DNA of 64,000 nt from positions 62,001 through 126,000 of the forward strand of contig CAZFBA010000004.1 of NCBI GenBank assembly GCA_964517135.1, written 5' to 3'. The notes below the pieces were generated by a model. That model was not told the origin of the DNA. It ran no database searches and was given only the letters and a program-made list of their open reading frames with translations. Below are positions 53,355 to 62,459 of this stretch, in pieces. Position 1 is the stretch's first letter; every line of letters begins with the position of its first letter. The position numbers and the translations under genes are program-made. Source of the stretch: CAZFBA01 sp964517135 (GTDB lineage Bacteria; Cyanobacteriota; Vampirovibrionia; JBFMGH01).

Positions 53355-54194
53355 CTATTTCTTTGTTTTAACTGCGCTTGCAGGTACTGGCTCCGGGTCT
53401 GGCGGTAAGTTTTTTGCCAACCAGTCATACATAATATCTTTCAGCTTTGGTTCAAACTTTAACATAAAAATACCGTGTCCGGCATGTTCTATAAGGACAA
53501 TTTGATGGGTTCCCTGAGAATATTTGACGAGTTCTTCTGTTGACTTAAAAGAAGAGGAATCGGTTTTTGAAACAATTATTAATATTGGATGAGCACCATA
53601 GTTGACCAGCGCAACACGTGCCTCAATACCTTTGTAGTCTGTAAAGGGTGAAAGAAGTATCAGACCCTTAACATGTTGTTTTTCTTTTTCGGCTGCTTTT
53701 ATAGCTACGCAACTTCCCATACTTGAGCCAGCTATAATTATTTTCTCAGTGTTTATTTCAGGATAATTATTCTTGAGATAATCAATACCATTGACTACAT
53801 CATATTCAATATTCTCCCAGTCATCTTTTTGAAATCCTCGCCAGAATTTTTTCTTATGTTTTTTGTCCAGGACACTTTCACCATGTCCCCTTAAATCGAT
53901 GCTTAAAACACTATAACCTTTTTCTGCAAGCTCAATGGCATATGGTTTCCATATATCTTTGTTTTGTGCAATCTCATGAATAAAAATAACAAGAGGAACT
54001 CTGGTATTCTTTTCGATATTTAAAGGGAGATAAAGGTTTGCTACAATATTGAACCTGTCTTTAGATTGATATTCAATCTTTTGAGGTTCTATGGTTTTTT
54101 CTTTTTTGGCTTTTCCTTTACCTTTTGCGATAGCAGGCAGGCAGAGAAAAGCTATTAAAACTAGAATAATCCCGATTTTTAATAGTGATTTCAA
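53355..54194 (-). CDS. Exported alpha/beta hydrolase
   Basis: 279 aa starting at TTG 54194 with AAAGGGAG before it. Signal peptide MKSLLKIGIILVLIAFLCLPAIA followed by a Lys-rich spacer. Alpha/beta hydrolase motifs are VIFIHEIAQNKDIW (oxyanion region), the nucleophile elbow GSSMGSC (G-x-S-x-G), LSIDLRGHGESV, and the catalytic His in EHAGHGIFM. Resembles dienelactone-hydrolase/acyl-peptidase-like esterases. Substrate unknown; periplasmic or surface location likely. Confidence 0.82.
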   Translation of the reverse strand: MKSLLKIGIILVLIAFLCLPAIAKGKGKAKKEKTIEPQKIEYQSKDRFNIVANLYLPLNIEKNTRVPLVIFIHEIAQNKDIWKPYAIELAEKGYSVLSIDLRGHGESVLDKKHKKKFWRGFQKDDWENIEYDVVNGIDYLKNNYPEINTEKIIIAGSSMGSCVAIKAAEKEKQHVKGLILLSPFTDYKGIEARVALVNYGAHPILIIVSKTDSSSFKSTEELVKYSQGTHQIVLIEHAGHGIFMLKFEPKLKDIMYDWLAKNLPPDPEPVPASAVKTKK

Positions 54195-54406
54195 AGATAT
54201 GGCTCCCTTTTTATATTTTTATGAAGTAAAACACTCTCGATAAAATAGCAGAGGCCCCGAAATATTTTTTGAGTATGACTGATAGCCTCTTGTGATTTCT
54301 CTATGATACCATTTTTTAATTGAATCTACTTTATTCATTAAGAATTTTTTGAAGTGATTTTGTTCCGTTTATTGCCTAAATTGATTTACGTTTGCAGAAA
54401 AAGTAT

Positions 54407-55204
54407 TCAGTCAGCAGAAGTAATAATTTCATCGATCAAGGCAGGGTTATTTTTAAGTATTTCAAGGCCATGGTCACTACCTTTTGTAATAATTATATTA
54501 ATGTGAAGATTATTTAAGATGCTATATTCTTTAATAGCCTTCATACAGGGTGTATCGCCTTCAGATGTTATAAGATATGTTGCCCTATCAATGTTTTTAA
54601 TATATCGTGAAATATCATATTTCCTGTAACGGCTATAAGGAGAAATTGCAATAACCCTTTTAACCTTATCTGAATTATAATAGCCAGTTATTAGTGCCAC
54701 ATTAGCTCCCAGGCTGGCTCCTAAAAGTATACAGTGATCTGTATTAACAGCAGGATGTTCAGTAAGAAAAGAAATAGCAGCTTCAACATCTTTGAATATA
54801 CTGTTTTTGTGGATGTCAGCCATAGAATAAAAGTGAGTTTCATGGCCTGATGTCATATAGATGCTTTTGCCATGGCCTCTGAAATCCAGAGTGAGAATAT
54901 TTAGTTTCTTTTGAATAAGCAATGGTATCAGCCAGTTAAAACTATCCTGTGAGCTATTTAAAGAGTGTAACAAAATAATAACAGGCCTGTCATCTTTATT
55001 TAAAGTATGATACAGGGTTGCTTTTATGATAAAATCATCACTGGTTATAAATTCAACTTTATCAGTAACTGTAAAATTTGAACTGTCAGCTAACCTGCTA
55101 ATTGAAATACTGGTTGAGGTTAAGTATATAGTAATAATAACTACTATTATAAAAACCGTACAGGTTTTTAAAGCTCCATAAAAAATTAAACTATTTTTAA
55201 ACAC
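54407..55204 (-). CDS. Membrane-anchored alpha/beta hydrolase
   Basis: About 265 aa from GTG 55204 (TTG 55210 is also possible; both overlap the end of the amidotransferase gene). A hydrophobic segment (~14-35, CTVFIIVVIITIYLTS) could be a signal anchor. Catalytic motifs are ILLHSLNSSQDSF, LTLDFRGHGKSIYM, GASLGANVA (G-x-S-x-G elbow) and TKGSDHGLEIL (His). Related to the 53355 hydrolase in its domain order but not closely. Serine hydrolase of unknown substrate. Confidence 0.75.
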   Translation of the reverse strand: MFKNSLIFYGALKTCTVFIIVVIITIYLTSTSISISRLADSSNFTVTDKVEFITSDDFIIKATLYHTLNKDDRPVIILLHSLNSSQDSFNWLIPLLIQKKLNILTLDFRGHGKSIYMTSGHETHFYSMADIHKNSIFKDVEAAISFLTEHPAVNTDHCILLGASLGANVALITGYYNSDKVKRVIAISPYSRYRKYDISRYIKNIDRATYLITSEGDTPCMKAIKEYSILNNLHINIIITKGSDHGLEILKNNPALIDEIITSAD

Positions 55205-56075
55205 TTGCAAAAGAGATATCCAGGTTATTATCTATTGTAATAACACATTGCTCAGGTACTTCACCCCACTGTTCATCAATATTCAGCTCTTCTGAAGCAA
55301 CAATTACTGATTCATTTTCCAGTTTACAGAGGTTGTCATAGCAACTGCTAAATCTGATTTTTAAACTGGCTTCATTGTCACTTTTGTGCAGGTTTACATC
55401 GTTGTGAATGGCTTTATTTTTGGTAGTATAAAAAAGAGAATTGCCAAAGCGAGAAGCTATCATCATTTTGCCATTAGTAATAAGGACATTAAGTTTATGA
55501 GAATTTTCAACATCTATATTGGCGCCAAGTGTGTTTAGAAGCTGTATTGTTTCAATTAAGGCATTTCTAACTTCGATTACATCGATGTTTTCGGCGTGAA
55601 TATCAGGTACTTTCTTATTCAATTTAGATAAAAACAGATAAAATACACACTCGCTGTCAGTAGAACCCATTATTTCAAAGGCAAAGTCTGTTCCTATTGC
55701 TTTGAGAATTTGAGATCTCAGTAATTGAAAACCTTCGACAGTGCCATTGTGTGCCATTATCCAGTTGCCATATATAAATGGATGTGCGTTATGGTCTGAA
55801 ATATCACCTACAGTGGCATCCCGAATGTGTGCTATCATTGTGTCAGTTTCTACAAAATCTGTTAAAAACTTGAAATTAAAGTCAAAATAGGCAGAACTGG
55901 CCCTCTTTTGTATGAAAGCTTTTCTGTTCTGATAAAATCCTACGCCCCAGCCCTGACTGTTAGAGATATTTCTGGAATCCATGATGGATTGTTTCGCCAG
56001 TGAATTTGGTGCATCCACAAGAAAAAAAGAAAGTTTTGTCGGTTCTTTTCCTTTAAACCCAAATAAACGGCACAT
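55197..56075 (-). CDS. Class II glutamine amidotransferase
   Basis: 292 aa. It starts MCRLFGFKGKEP, with the catalytic Cys exposed after Met removal. RNISNSQGWGVGFYQN, IAHIRDATVGD, NAHPFIYGNWIMAHNGTVEG and TDSECVFYLFL match YafJ/EgtC-type Ntn glutaminases. It hydrolyses an amide, but unlike purine or glucosamine synthases it has no synthetase partner here, so the substrate is unknown (ergothioneine-type gamma-glutamyl cleavage is one possibility). Overlaps the next gene. Confidence 0.85.
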   Translation of the reverse strand: MCRLFGFKGKEPTKLSFFLVDAPNSLAKQSIMDSRNISNSQGWGVGFYQNRKAFIQKRASSAYFDFNFKFLTDFVETDTMIAHIRDATVGDISDHNAHPFIYGNWIMAHNGTVEGFQLLRSQILKAIGTDFAFEIMGSTDSECVFYLFLSKLNKKVPDIHAENIDVIEVRNALIETIQLLNTLGANIDVENSHKLNVLITNGKMMIASRFGNSLFYTTKNKAIHNDVNLHKSDNEASLKIRFSSCYDNLCKLENESVIVASEELNIDEQWGEVPEQCVITIDNNLDISFASV

Positions 56076-56216
56076 TTTTGTATTTATACCAGTGAAAATT
56101 CAAATAATTAAAAACGTCAAAAGATATTAAAGCAAAAATGCCTGAATATTGCAGCATTTTTTTTGCAGTTATAAACAAGTATTAACGAATATTTTAGTAA
56201 TAGTTTAAAATAAAAT

Positions 56217-56247
56217 ATAAAAAGGGCAATGCTTCTGGCATGCCCTT
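56217..56247 (-). terminator. Rho-independent terminator of the YqiJK-like operon
   Basis: - strand AAAGGGCA, 11-nt loop, TGCCCTTTTT. It is 20 bp after the flotillin stop. Confidence 0.88.
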
Positions 56248-56266
56248 TCCAGTTAATTAGATGGAG

Positions 56267-58012
56267 CTATTCTTTTTCTTGTTTGCCGCTTGTCTTTAAT
56301 TTAATTTCTTCAGTATTATCAGAAGAGGCTGAATCTTTATCAGGTTGCTGATAAACGTCAATATTGGTATCTTCTGGTTTGTTTTGATTGGTTATAGTTG
56401 AGAGTGTACCTATGAGATCTTTTACATTTTTGCCTGAGGCTATTTCTTCAAGCAATGGCATAAGCATTCCTGAGTTTAAAATAGTTTTGCCCAGGCCTTC
56501 TGAACCTGTTCCACCAGTGCCATTCATAGAGAAAATCTTCACATCTGAAATTTTGCCTGCCGGAGCCATCAGTTCTCTGGTAACTTCAGGCATTGCAGAA
56601 ACAAGTTCCATAAGTATATTATTGACGTTAGCTCTATTCTTAGCTTCAACAAGAGCTTCTTTACCTCTGGCTTCAGCAAGAGCACGTTCAAGTTCTGCTT
56701 TGGCCATTCTTTCAATGGCTTTTGCTCTCAAGTCGGAGGCTTCATATTCAGCCTTTGCAATTTGTAATACCTTGTATGCCTCAACGTCTACTTGAATTTT
56801 CTGGTTGATTTCTTGTTCTTTTGCTTCTGCTTCAGCCTTAATTATATCTACAATCTTTTTACGTTCGGCCTGTTCTTTATGTTCTACGGTTATAACATCC
56901 TGAGTTGCTTTTTCCTTTGCTGCTTCAGATTTTAACCTTTCTGATTCTTTAACAAGAACATTAATTTCTACCTGTTGTTGTTTGATTCTTCTTTCTTCTT
57001 CTGCCTGAAGAATTTTTATTTCAGCGTCAATAGCTGATTTATCAACAAAATATTTTTTATTTATTTCTGCTTCTTCAATAGCTCTGGCATTAGTAATCTC
57101 TATCTTTCTTGCCTCGGCTTCTCTTGTAGACTTTTCAGCTACAACAGCCTGTTCATATTCAGCATCTTTTTTGTTTGTTTCTGACCACTGTTCTTTGTTA
57201 GCTACTTCGATACCTTTTTTCTGGGCAGCTTTCAGGTATTCTATTTCCTGTTGTTGTTTCAAATGGGCTTCTTCTTCTTGCTTTTCCAGCTCCAGAATGT
57301 TCATGCGGGTAGTGACATTTTTTTCTTTAATAGCAATTTCAGTATCTCTTTCAATGATGTTTTTCTCTTTTACTGCAGATTGTAGGGTATCTGTAATGTG
57401 TCTTAAGCCCTGTGCATCAAAATAATTGGATTCAGATCTAAAGTCTGAGGCGTCTAACTGTGATACTGATACTGATTCAAGCGTCAAACCGTTTTCACTG
57501 AGATCCTGCTCGAGGGCTGAATGGACAGCATTAGCAAATTCTATTCTGTTTTCGTGAAGTTGAGTAAGTGTTTTTGTTGCTGAAACACTACGCAAAGCAC
57601 TGATAAGTTTTGAACCAACTAATTCCATTACCGAAGTTTCAGAGACTTCACCTGTACTGCCAAGTGAACGGCTGGCAGTCAGTATTTGTTCTTCGTTAGG
57701 TTCAACTCTGATATAGAATTCAGCTTCTACATCTGCTCTTAATTTGTCAGCTGTGATCAGAGCTTCTCGTCCTTTTCTTATTACCGGTACTCTCATTGTT
57801 TGAAGGTTAACATATGTGAGTTTATGCAAGAATGGTATTACCATATAGCCACCATTCATGATAACTTTTGCACCACCGTGGCCTGTTTTAACAAATGCAA
57901 GGTCGGGCTCAGCTTTTTTATAAAGCTTTGCAAAGGTCATAAACATTAAAAGTAAAATGACTACTACAATAGCAAGGATCATTAGCCCTAAAACTATTCC
58001 AAAAGCATCCAT
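56267..58012 (-). CDS. Flotillin-like SPFH protein (YqiK type)
   Basis: 581 aa with SD AAGGAG. One N-terminal membrane helix (~3-28, GIVLGLMILAIVVVILLLMFMTF). An SPFH domain follows (KTGHGGAKVIMNGGYMVIPFLHKL, LRADVEAEFYIRVEP). A long charged coiled coil (~210-480, repeated KEKNIIERDTEIAIKEKN/EAEAKEQEI) precedes a Gly/Ser C-terminus. Organises lipid microdomains with NfeD-type partners. It is encoded 45 bp after the YqiJ-like gene, the same pairing as E. coli yqiJK. Confidence 0.88.
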   Translation of the reverse strand: MDAFGIVLGLMILAIVVVILLLMFMTFAKLYKKAEPDLAFVKTGHGGAKVIMNGGYMVIPFLHKLTYVNLQTMRVPVIRKGREALITADKLRADVEAEFYIRVEPNEEQILTASRSLGSTGEVSETSVMELVGSKLISALRSVSATKTLTQLHENRIEFANAVHSALEQDLSENGLTLESVSVSQLDASDFRSESNYFDAQGLRHITDTLQSAVKEKNIIERDTEIAIKEKNVTTRMNILELEKQEEEAHLKQQQEIEYLKAAQKKGIEVANKEQWSETNKKDAEYEQAVVAEKSTREAEARKIEITNARAIEEAEINKKYFVDKSAIDAEIKILQAEEERRIKQQQVEINVLVKESERLKSEAAKEKATQDVITVEHKEQAERKKIVDIIKAEAEAKEQEINQKIQVDVEAYKVLQIAKAEYEASDLRAKAIERMAKAELERALAEARGKEALVEAKNRANVNNILMELVSAMPEVTRELMAPAGKISDVKIFSMNGTGGTGSEGLGKTILNSGMLMPLLEEIASGKNVKDLIGTLSTITNQNKPEDTNIDVYQQPDKDSASSDNTEEIKLKTSGKQEKE

Positions 58013-58057
58013 TTAGTTCTCCTTTCTTGAATTTATAGACTAATTATATGTTACAAA

Positions 58058-58948
58058 CTATTTATAAGAAGTTTTATTCCATTTTAGATGTTCATTACTA
58101 TCTTCCAGCAATACTTTATAAAGTCTTCTTTCTGGTATGTAGTCAATAATAATAACATTGTCTTTGTATTTAGGTTTTTCATTGCAATTATCAGGGATAA
58201 AAGCATATAATTTTTGTTTTATGCCGTGATGGTCTACAAGTTCAAGTATTCCAATACTCTTACCATCGATTACATCATCATAAACAGGTATTATATGACT
58301 TGTAACCTTTGCTGACATTCCGATATAATCTTCTTTAGATGTATGATAACTTTTACTTTCAAATATATTTCCAAGAAACTTGCTGGAAAACCTTACAAAA
58401 GGTATTGCTGTTATAAAACTAAGTATCAGAACACCTGAAAATGTGATACCCTCAGCTGGATATAAGGTAAATATTCTAAATATCAAGTAGTTTATAACAA
58501 GCCCGGTAACCCCCCAGATTGTTAGTAATGATGATAAGAGCATGCTGAGTGGTATTTTTCCTGTATTGATAAATTTAAGAGCCTGAGAAAACAATACAAA
58601 AATAAGACCCGGTCTTCCTTTTTGAGATTTTATTTCGTCTGTATCAACTATTGTAGCACTGGATTCAACTGAAGTAACTGCTGCATGGCCAATATGAGTG
58701 TCTAGATCTGTCTCAATATCACTCTCAATATTAACATCAAGGTCAATATCTGTGTCAACATCAAGCTCAACATCTCCACTGATATCTGTATCAATTGCTA
58801 AATCAGCATCTGCATCTATTTCAAGATCTGAGTCAACGTCAGCTTCTCCAAATTGCCCGAGAAATGTTGTTGCACCCAGAAGCATTACAACAAATATCAT
58901 CATGCCCCAGAAAGGAAGATTATACCAGGCAAAAAGATAGCTTAACAA
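58058..58948 (-). CDS. YqiJ/NfeD-like membrane protein with Asp-rich ladder
   Basis: 296 aa starting at TTG 58948 with AAGGGGAA before it. An N-terminal TM helix (~11-31) is followed by a ~49-residue Asp ladder (36-84) with D/hydrophobic alternation (DVDSDLEIDADADLAIDTD-type). Two or three TM helices come next (LPLSMLLSSLLTIWGVTGLVI region), then a C-terminal OB-fold (DYIGMSAKVTSHIIP...VIIIDYIPERRLYKVLLE). Partner of the flotillin-like gene downstream. The acidic ladder is not typical of YqiJ and could bind calcium. Confidence 0.8.
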   Translation of the reverse strand: MLSYLFAWYNLPFWGMMIFVVMLLGATTFLGQFGEADVDSDLEIDADADLAIDTDISGDVELDVDTDIDLDVNIESDIETDLDTHIGHAAVTSVESSATIVDTDEIKSQKGRPGLIFVLFSQALKFINTGKIPLSMLLSSLLTIWGVTGLVINYLIFRIFTLYPAEGITFSGVLILSFITAIPFVRFSSKFLGNIFESKSYHTSKEDYIGMSAKVTSHIIPVYDDVIDGKSIGILELVDHHGIKQKLYAFIPDNCNEKPKYKDNVIIIDYIPERRLYKVLLEDSNEHLKWNKTSYK

Positions 58949-59509
58949 ATTTAATTCCCCTTTGATTGAGTGAATAATTGTAGTTAACTGAAATCAATTT
59001 TACCATAAAAGCAGACAAAGTAAAAGAATTTATGGTAAAATATTTAAATAAATTTACTAAAAAAGTAAATCATTGAGTTACTATTAACGTAATAGAATTG
59101 TGGTTTTTGCTAATATCGCATATTTTGTCTGAAGCCAGTGAATATTATATATTAACAGAATGTGCTAAAGCAATAAATTCTATTTTTGATTCAAAACATT
59201 TTTATATGAGATTAAATTGCTAAAAATATCTTTTAATCCGGGTTTTAACAGCAATAATTTTATCTTATAAAAGATCAGTGCATAACTTAAAAAGTTTTCG
59301 ATTTTCAAAACCCAAATCCCGCCCACCCTAAAGGAAGGCATGGGGTCTTACTCACAGGCTGTGCCTGCTCGTTCAACCCATATCTTTACTTTTAAAATTT
59401 TTGAAAATCGAAAACAAAAAGTCTATTGTTATAGTTATGCATTAGTTTTTATAATAATATTGTAGAATAATCATAATGCATAGTTAAAGCCAAAAATTGG
59501 AGATTAAAA
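58949..59509. other. Intergenic region with repeat copy B
   Basis: 561 bp between divergent genes. It carries the ~188-bp repeat 59266-59453. GGAG at 59500 is the RBS of the aldolase gene. Confidence 0.6.
59266..59453 (+). repeat. ~187-bp structured repeat, copy B
   Basis: Same left end (AAAGATCAGTGCATAACTTA), GCCCACCCTAAAGGAAGGCA core, CAGGCTGTGCCTG hairpin and GTTATGCATTAG right end as copy A at 29054. Few differences by eye, mostly transitions and short indels in the flanking stems. Confidence 0.85.
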
Positions 59510-60166
59510 GTGAAAGATGTAGTGGGTTTTTTTGAAAAAGAGAAAATAGTAGCTATTATAAGAGATAGCAGCCAGCAAAAAGCTTTTGATATTGCAAAAG
59601 CCTGTATAGATGGTGGCTTAAAGATTGTGGAAATAACTCTTAACACCCCTGGGGCGACTGAAATTATAAGTGATTTAAACAAAAATTATCCTGAGTTGCT
59701 TTTTGGAGTTGGTACTGCACTGAATGAAAAGATGGCCGGAGAAGCTATCAAATCAGGTTCAGCTTTTATTGTAGCACCTCATGTAGATGAGGCAATCATA
59801 AAGCTATGTAAAGAAGCTGGTATTTCTGTATGTCCCGGTACATCTACTCCAACAGAAATGATGTATGCTGACCGACTTGGTGCAGATATGATTAAAGTAT
59901 TTCCAATAACAAATCTTGGTGGTCCAGCCTACATTAAGAATGTCAGAGGGCCCCTGCCACACCTTAAATTATTACCTACTGGCGGTGTTGATGTTGATAA
60001 AATAAAAGAATACTTTGAAGCTGGTGTCTTTGCCCTGGGTTTATCCGGTGCAATTATCCCGCCTGACGCCAGAAAAAATTGTGATTATGATCTGATAAAA
60101 GCTCATATTCAGAGAATTTGTTCAGAGATTAATAACATTAAGGGATCTACTCAAATAAAATGCTAG
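59510..60166 (+). CDS. 2-dehydro-3-deoxyphosphogluconate aldolase type (KDPG/KHG aldolase)
   Basis: 218 aa starting at GTG 59510 with GGAG before it. TIM-barrel signatures are KIVAIIRDSSQQKAFDIAKACIDGGLKIVEITLNTPGA (with the catalytic Glu in EITLNTP), LFGVGTALN, FIVAPHVDEAII, the Schiff-base Lys in GADMIKVFPI, and LLPTGGVDVDKIKEYFEAGV. Cleaves KDPG to pyruvate and glyceraldehyde-3-phosphate. Here it heads an operon with a carbamoyltransferase, so it may serve a sugar-acid pathway rather than central Entner-Doudoroff flux. Confidence 0.9.
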   Translation: MKDVVGFFEKEKIVAIIRDSSQQKAFDIAKACIDGGLKIVEITLNTPGATEIISDLNKNYPELLFGVGTALNEKMAGEAIKSGSAFIVAPHVDEAIIKLCKEAGISVCPGTSTPTEMMYADRLGADMIKVFPITNLGGPAYIKNVRGPLPHLKLLPTGGVDVDKIKEYFEAGVFALGLSGAIIPPDARKNCDYDLIKAHIQRICSEINNIKGSTQIKC

Positions 60167-60175
60167 TAAAATGTA

Positions 60176-62050
60176 ATGAATGAAACTGTTTTAGGTATAT
60201 CAGCTTTTTACCATGACTCAGCAGCAGCCCTTGTTAGAGAAGGTGAAGTTTTATCCGCAGCTCAAGAGGAGAGATTTACCCGTATTAAACATGATAAATC
60301 TTTTCCTGTTAATGCTATTCGTTATTGTCTTGAAAGTACAGATACTGATATAAATGATCTTAATGCAATTGTATTTTATGAGAAGCCAATATTAAAATTT
60401 GAAAGGTTAATTGAATCATATTATATTCATTCACCAGAAGGTTTGAGTTCATTTATACCTGCTATTACCTCCTGGATAAAAGAAAAATCATTTATTAAAA
60501 AAAATATTATTACTGGTCTAAGAGAAATAGATGATATTGAATCATTGAAAATCAGGAAAAAATTGTTATTTTCAGAGCATCATTTATCTCATGCTGCCAG
60601 TGCTTTTTATCCTTCACCTTATAATGATGCTGCAATCCTTACAATGGATGGTGTAGGAGAGTGGGCAACTGTTTCAATATCCAGTGGAAAAGATAATAAA
60701 ATTACAATGTTAAAAGAGCTTAAATACCCTCATTCACCGGGGTTGCTCTATTCTGCGTTTACTTATTACCTTGGTTTCAGAGTTAATTCAGGAGAATATA
60801 AGTTGATGGGCTTGTCACCTTATGGTAATGCTGAATCAAAACGTTTAAAGGTTTACAAACAGAAAATCTATGATTATCTTGTAGATCTGAAAGCTGATGG
60901 ATCCTTCTTTTTAAATCAAGAATACTTTAATTATTCTACAGGGCTATCTATGATACATAACAAAAAATGGGAACAGTTGTTTGGATTGTCTAAAAGAGAG
61001 CCAGAAACTGAAATAACCCTTGAGCATTGTGATATGGCACTTGCAATTCAGCAAGTATTAGAAGATATAGTAATAAAACTTGCTCAAACATCAAAAAATC
61101 TCACTGGATGTAGCAATTTATGTATGGCTGGTGGTGTTGCACTCAACTGTGTGGCTAACAGCAAGATAATAAATGAAAATATTTTTAAAAATGTCTGGGT
61201 TCAACCAGCCTCGGGTGATGCAGGAGGAGCACTGGGGGCAGCATTTGCTGTTTATTATATGTATTATGGTAATGAAAGAAAGGTATCAACTGATTATGAT
61301 GCTATGAGAGGTTCATTTTTAGGCCCTCAATACAGTCCTTCTGAGGTTGAGGTTTCACTTATAAAGTATAAACCTGTTTACCAAAGTTATGAAAACCTTG
61401 ATGAACTAAGCAATACAGTTGCTGAACTTATAGCAAAGGGCAATATTATAGGCTGGTATCAGGGCAAAATGGAATGGGGGCCACGTGCTCTGGGTAATAG
61501 AAGTATTATTGCTGACCCTAGAAACCCTGAAATGCAGAAACGACTTAACCTCAATATTAAATATCGTGAAAGTTTCAGGCCTTTTGCCCCTTCTGTTTTA
61601 CTTGAAGACCTTTCACAATGGTTTAAAACGAATATACCTTCACCTTATATGCTTTTTGTATCAGAGGTTAATGATAAGATTAAAGTGCAGGTACCTTATG
61701 ATTACTACGATTTGCCAATGAAAGACAGGCTTTATTTTTTAAGATCTGCTGTGCCTGCTATAACACACATTGATTATTCAGCTAGAATTCAAACAGTAGA
61801 CAAAAATACTAATCCATTATACTGGAAATTGCTTAATGCATTTAAAAAAGAGACAGGCTGCGGTATGGTTATCAATACCAGCTTTAATGTTAGAGGTGAA
61901 CCGATTGTTTGTACCCCTGAAGATGCCTATCGTTGCTTTATGAATACTGAAATTGACTATCTAGTTGTTGACCGATTTATGTTTGATAAAAAGCTACAAC
62001 CTGTTTGGAAAGATAAAATGTCATATAAATACGACACAATACTGGATTAA
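60176..62050 (+). CDS. NodU/CmcH-family carbamoyltransferase
   Basis: 624 aa. The N-terminus LGISAFYHDSAAALVREGEVLSAAQEERFTRIKHD is the family signature. HHLSHAASAFYPSPYNDAAILTMDGVGEW and CMAGGVALNCVANSKI carry the Kae1-like ATP/iron site. The C-terminal YrdC-like carbamoyl domain contains GRMEWGPRALGNRSI-like WYQGKMEWGPRALGNRS and TSFNVRGEPIVCTPEDAYRCF. It transfers carbamoyl from carbamoyl phosphate to a hydroxyl (antibiotic, Nod factor or sugar). The acceptor is unknown. It is 9 bp after the aldolase and 2 bp before the SxtJ-like gene. Confidence 0.93.
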   Translation: MNETVLGISAFYHDSAAALVREGEVLSAAQEERFTRIKHDKSFPVNAIRYCLESTDTDINDLNAIVFYEKPILKFERLIESYYIHSPEGLSSFIPAITSWIKEKSFIKKNIITGLREIDDIESLKIRKKLLFSEHHLSHAASAFYPSPYNDAAILTMDGVGEWATVSISSGKDNKITMLKELKYPHSPGLLYSAFTYYLGFRVNSGEYKLMGLSPYGNAESKRLKVYKQKIYDYLVDLKADGSFFLNQEYFNYSTGLSMIHNKKWEQLFGLSKREPETEITLEHCDMALAIQQVLEDIVIKLAQTSKNLTGCSNLCMAGGVALNCVANSKIINENIFKNVWVQPASGDAGGALGAAFAVYYMYYGNERKVSTDYDAMRGSFLGPQYSPSEVEVSLIKYKPVYQSYENLDELSNTVAELIAKGNIIGWYQGKMEWGPRALGNRSIIADPRNPEMQKRLNLNIKYRESFRPFAPSVLLEDLSQWFKTNIPSPYMLFVSEVNDKIKVQVPYDYYDLPMKDRLYFLRSAVPAITHIDYSARIQTVDKNTNPLYWKLLNAFKKETGCGMVINTSFNVRGEPIVCTPEDAYRCFMNTEIDYLVVDRFMFDKKLQPVWKDKMSYKYDTILD

Positions 62051-62052
62051 AT

Positions 62053-62418
62053 ATGGAAAAAGTCGATCAAATAAAGTCACTTACAGTTATAGCTCTGGCG
62101 TTTATAGTTTTATATCTTATATTTAACAATATTATTTTGTTAATTATTGCTGTGGTTTTCCTGTTAATTATACTTAAGGGGGGTCGGTTATCTGAAAAAG
62201 TAGCTACAGGCTGGATGAGGTTTGCAGTATTTCTTGGAAACATTAATTCCAGAATTATTCTTACAATTGTTTTTTATCTGATATTGACACCTCTGGGGTT
62301 TTTCTACAGGATATTCAACAGAGATGCCTGTGATTCTTTCTTTAAAAAGAATGATAAGTCATATCTATTTGATTCAGAGTGTCTTCCGTCTAAAGAATTC
62401 TTTGAACGTCCATGGTAA
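62053..62418 (+). CDS. SxtJ-like small membrane protein
   Basis: 121 aa. Two N-terminal TM stretches (LTVIALAFIVLYLIF, IILLIIAVVFLLIIL) are followed by a conserved WMRFAVFLGNINSRIILTIVFYLILTPLGFFYRIF core and a charged tail (SYLFDSECLPSKEFFERPW). This matches SxtJ-type proteins that almost always follow NodU-type carbamoyltransferases, as in saxitoxin clusters and envelope polysaccharide loci. Probably a membrane partner of the carbamoyltransferase. Confidence 0.8.
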   Translation: MEKVDQIKSLTVIALAFIVLYLIFNNIILLIIAVVFLLIILKGGRLSEKVATGWMRFAVFLGNINSRIILTIVFYLILTPLGFFYRIFNRDACDSFFKKNDKSYLFDSECLPSKEFFERPW

Positions 62419-62424
62419 AATAAA

Positions 62425-62444
62425 TGGCCGGTTTTTGCCGGCCA
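62425..62444. terminator. Bidirectional terminator between convergent genes
   Basis: TGGCCGG, loop TTTTTG, CCGGCCA. The T-run is clearer on the - strand (TTTATTTT). Confidence 0.75.
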
Positions 62445-62459
62445 CTGAAGAAATAATTT

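Noticed and set aside
56388..56795. 135-codon open frame antisense to the flotillin gene
   Set aside because: Ser/Ala/Leu-rich mirror of a repetitive coiled-coil gene; a compositional artefact.
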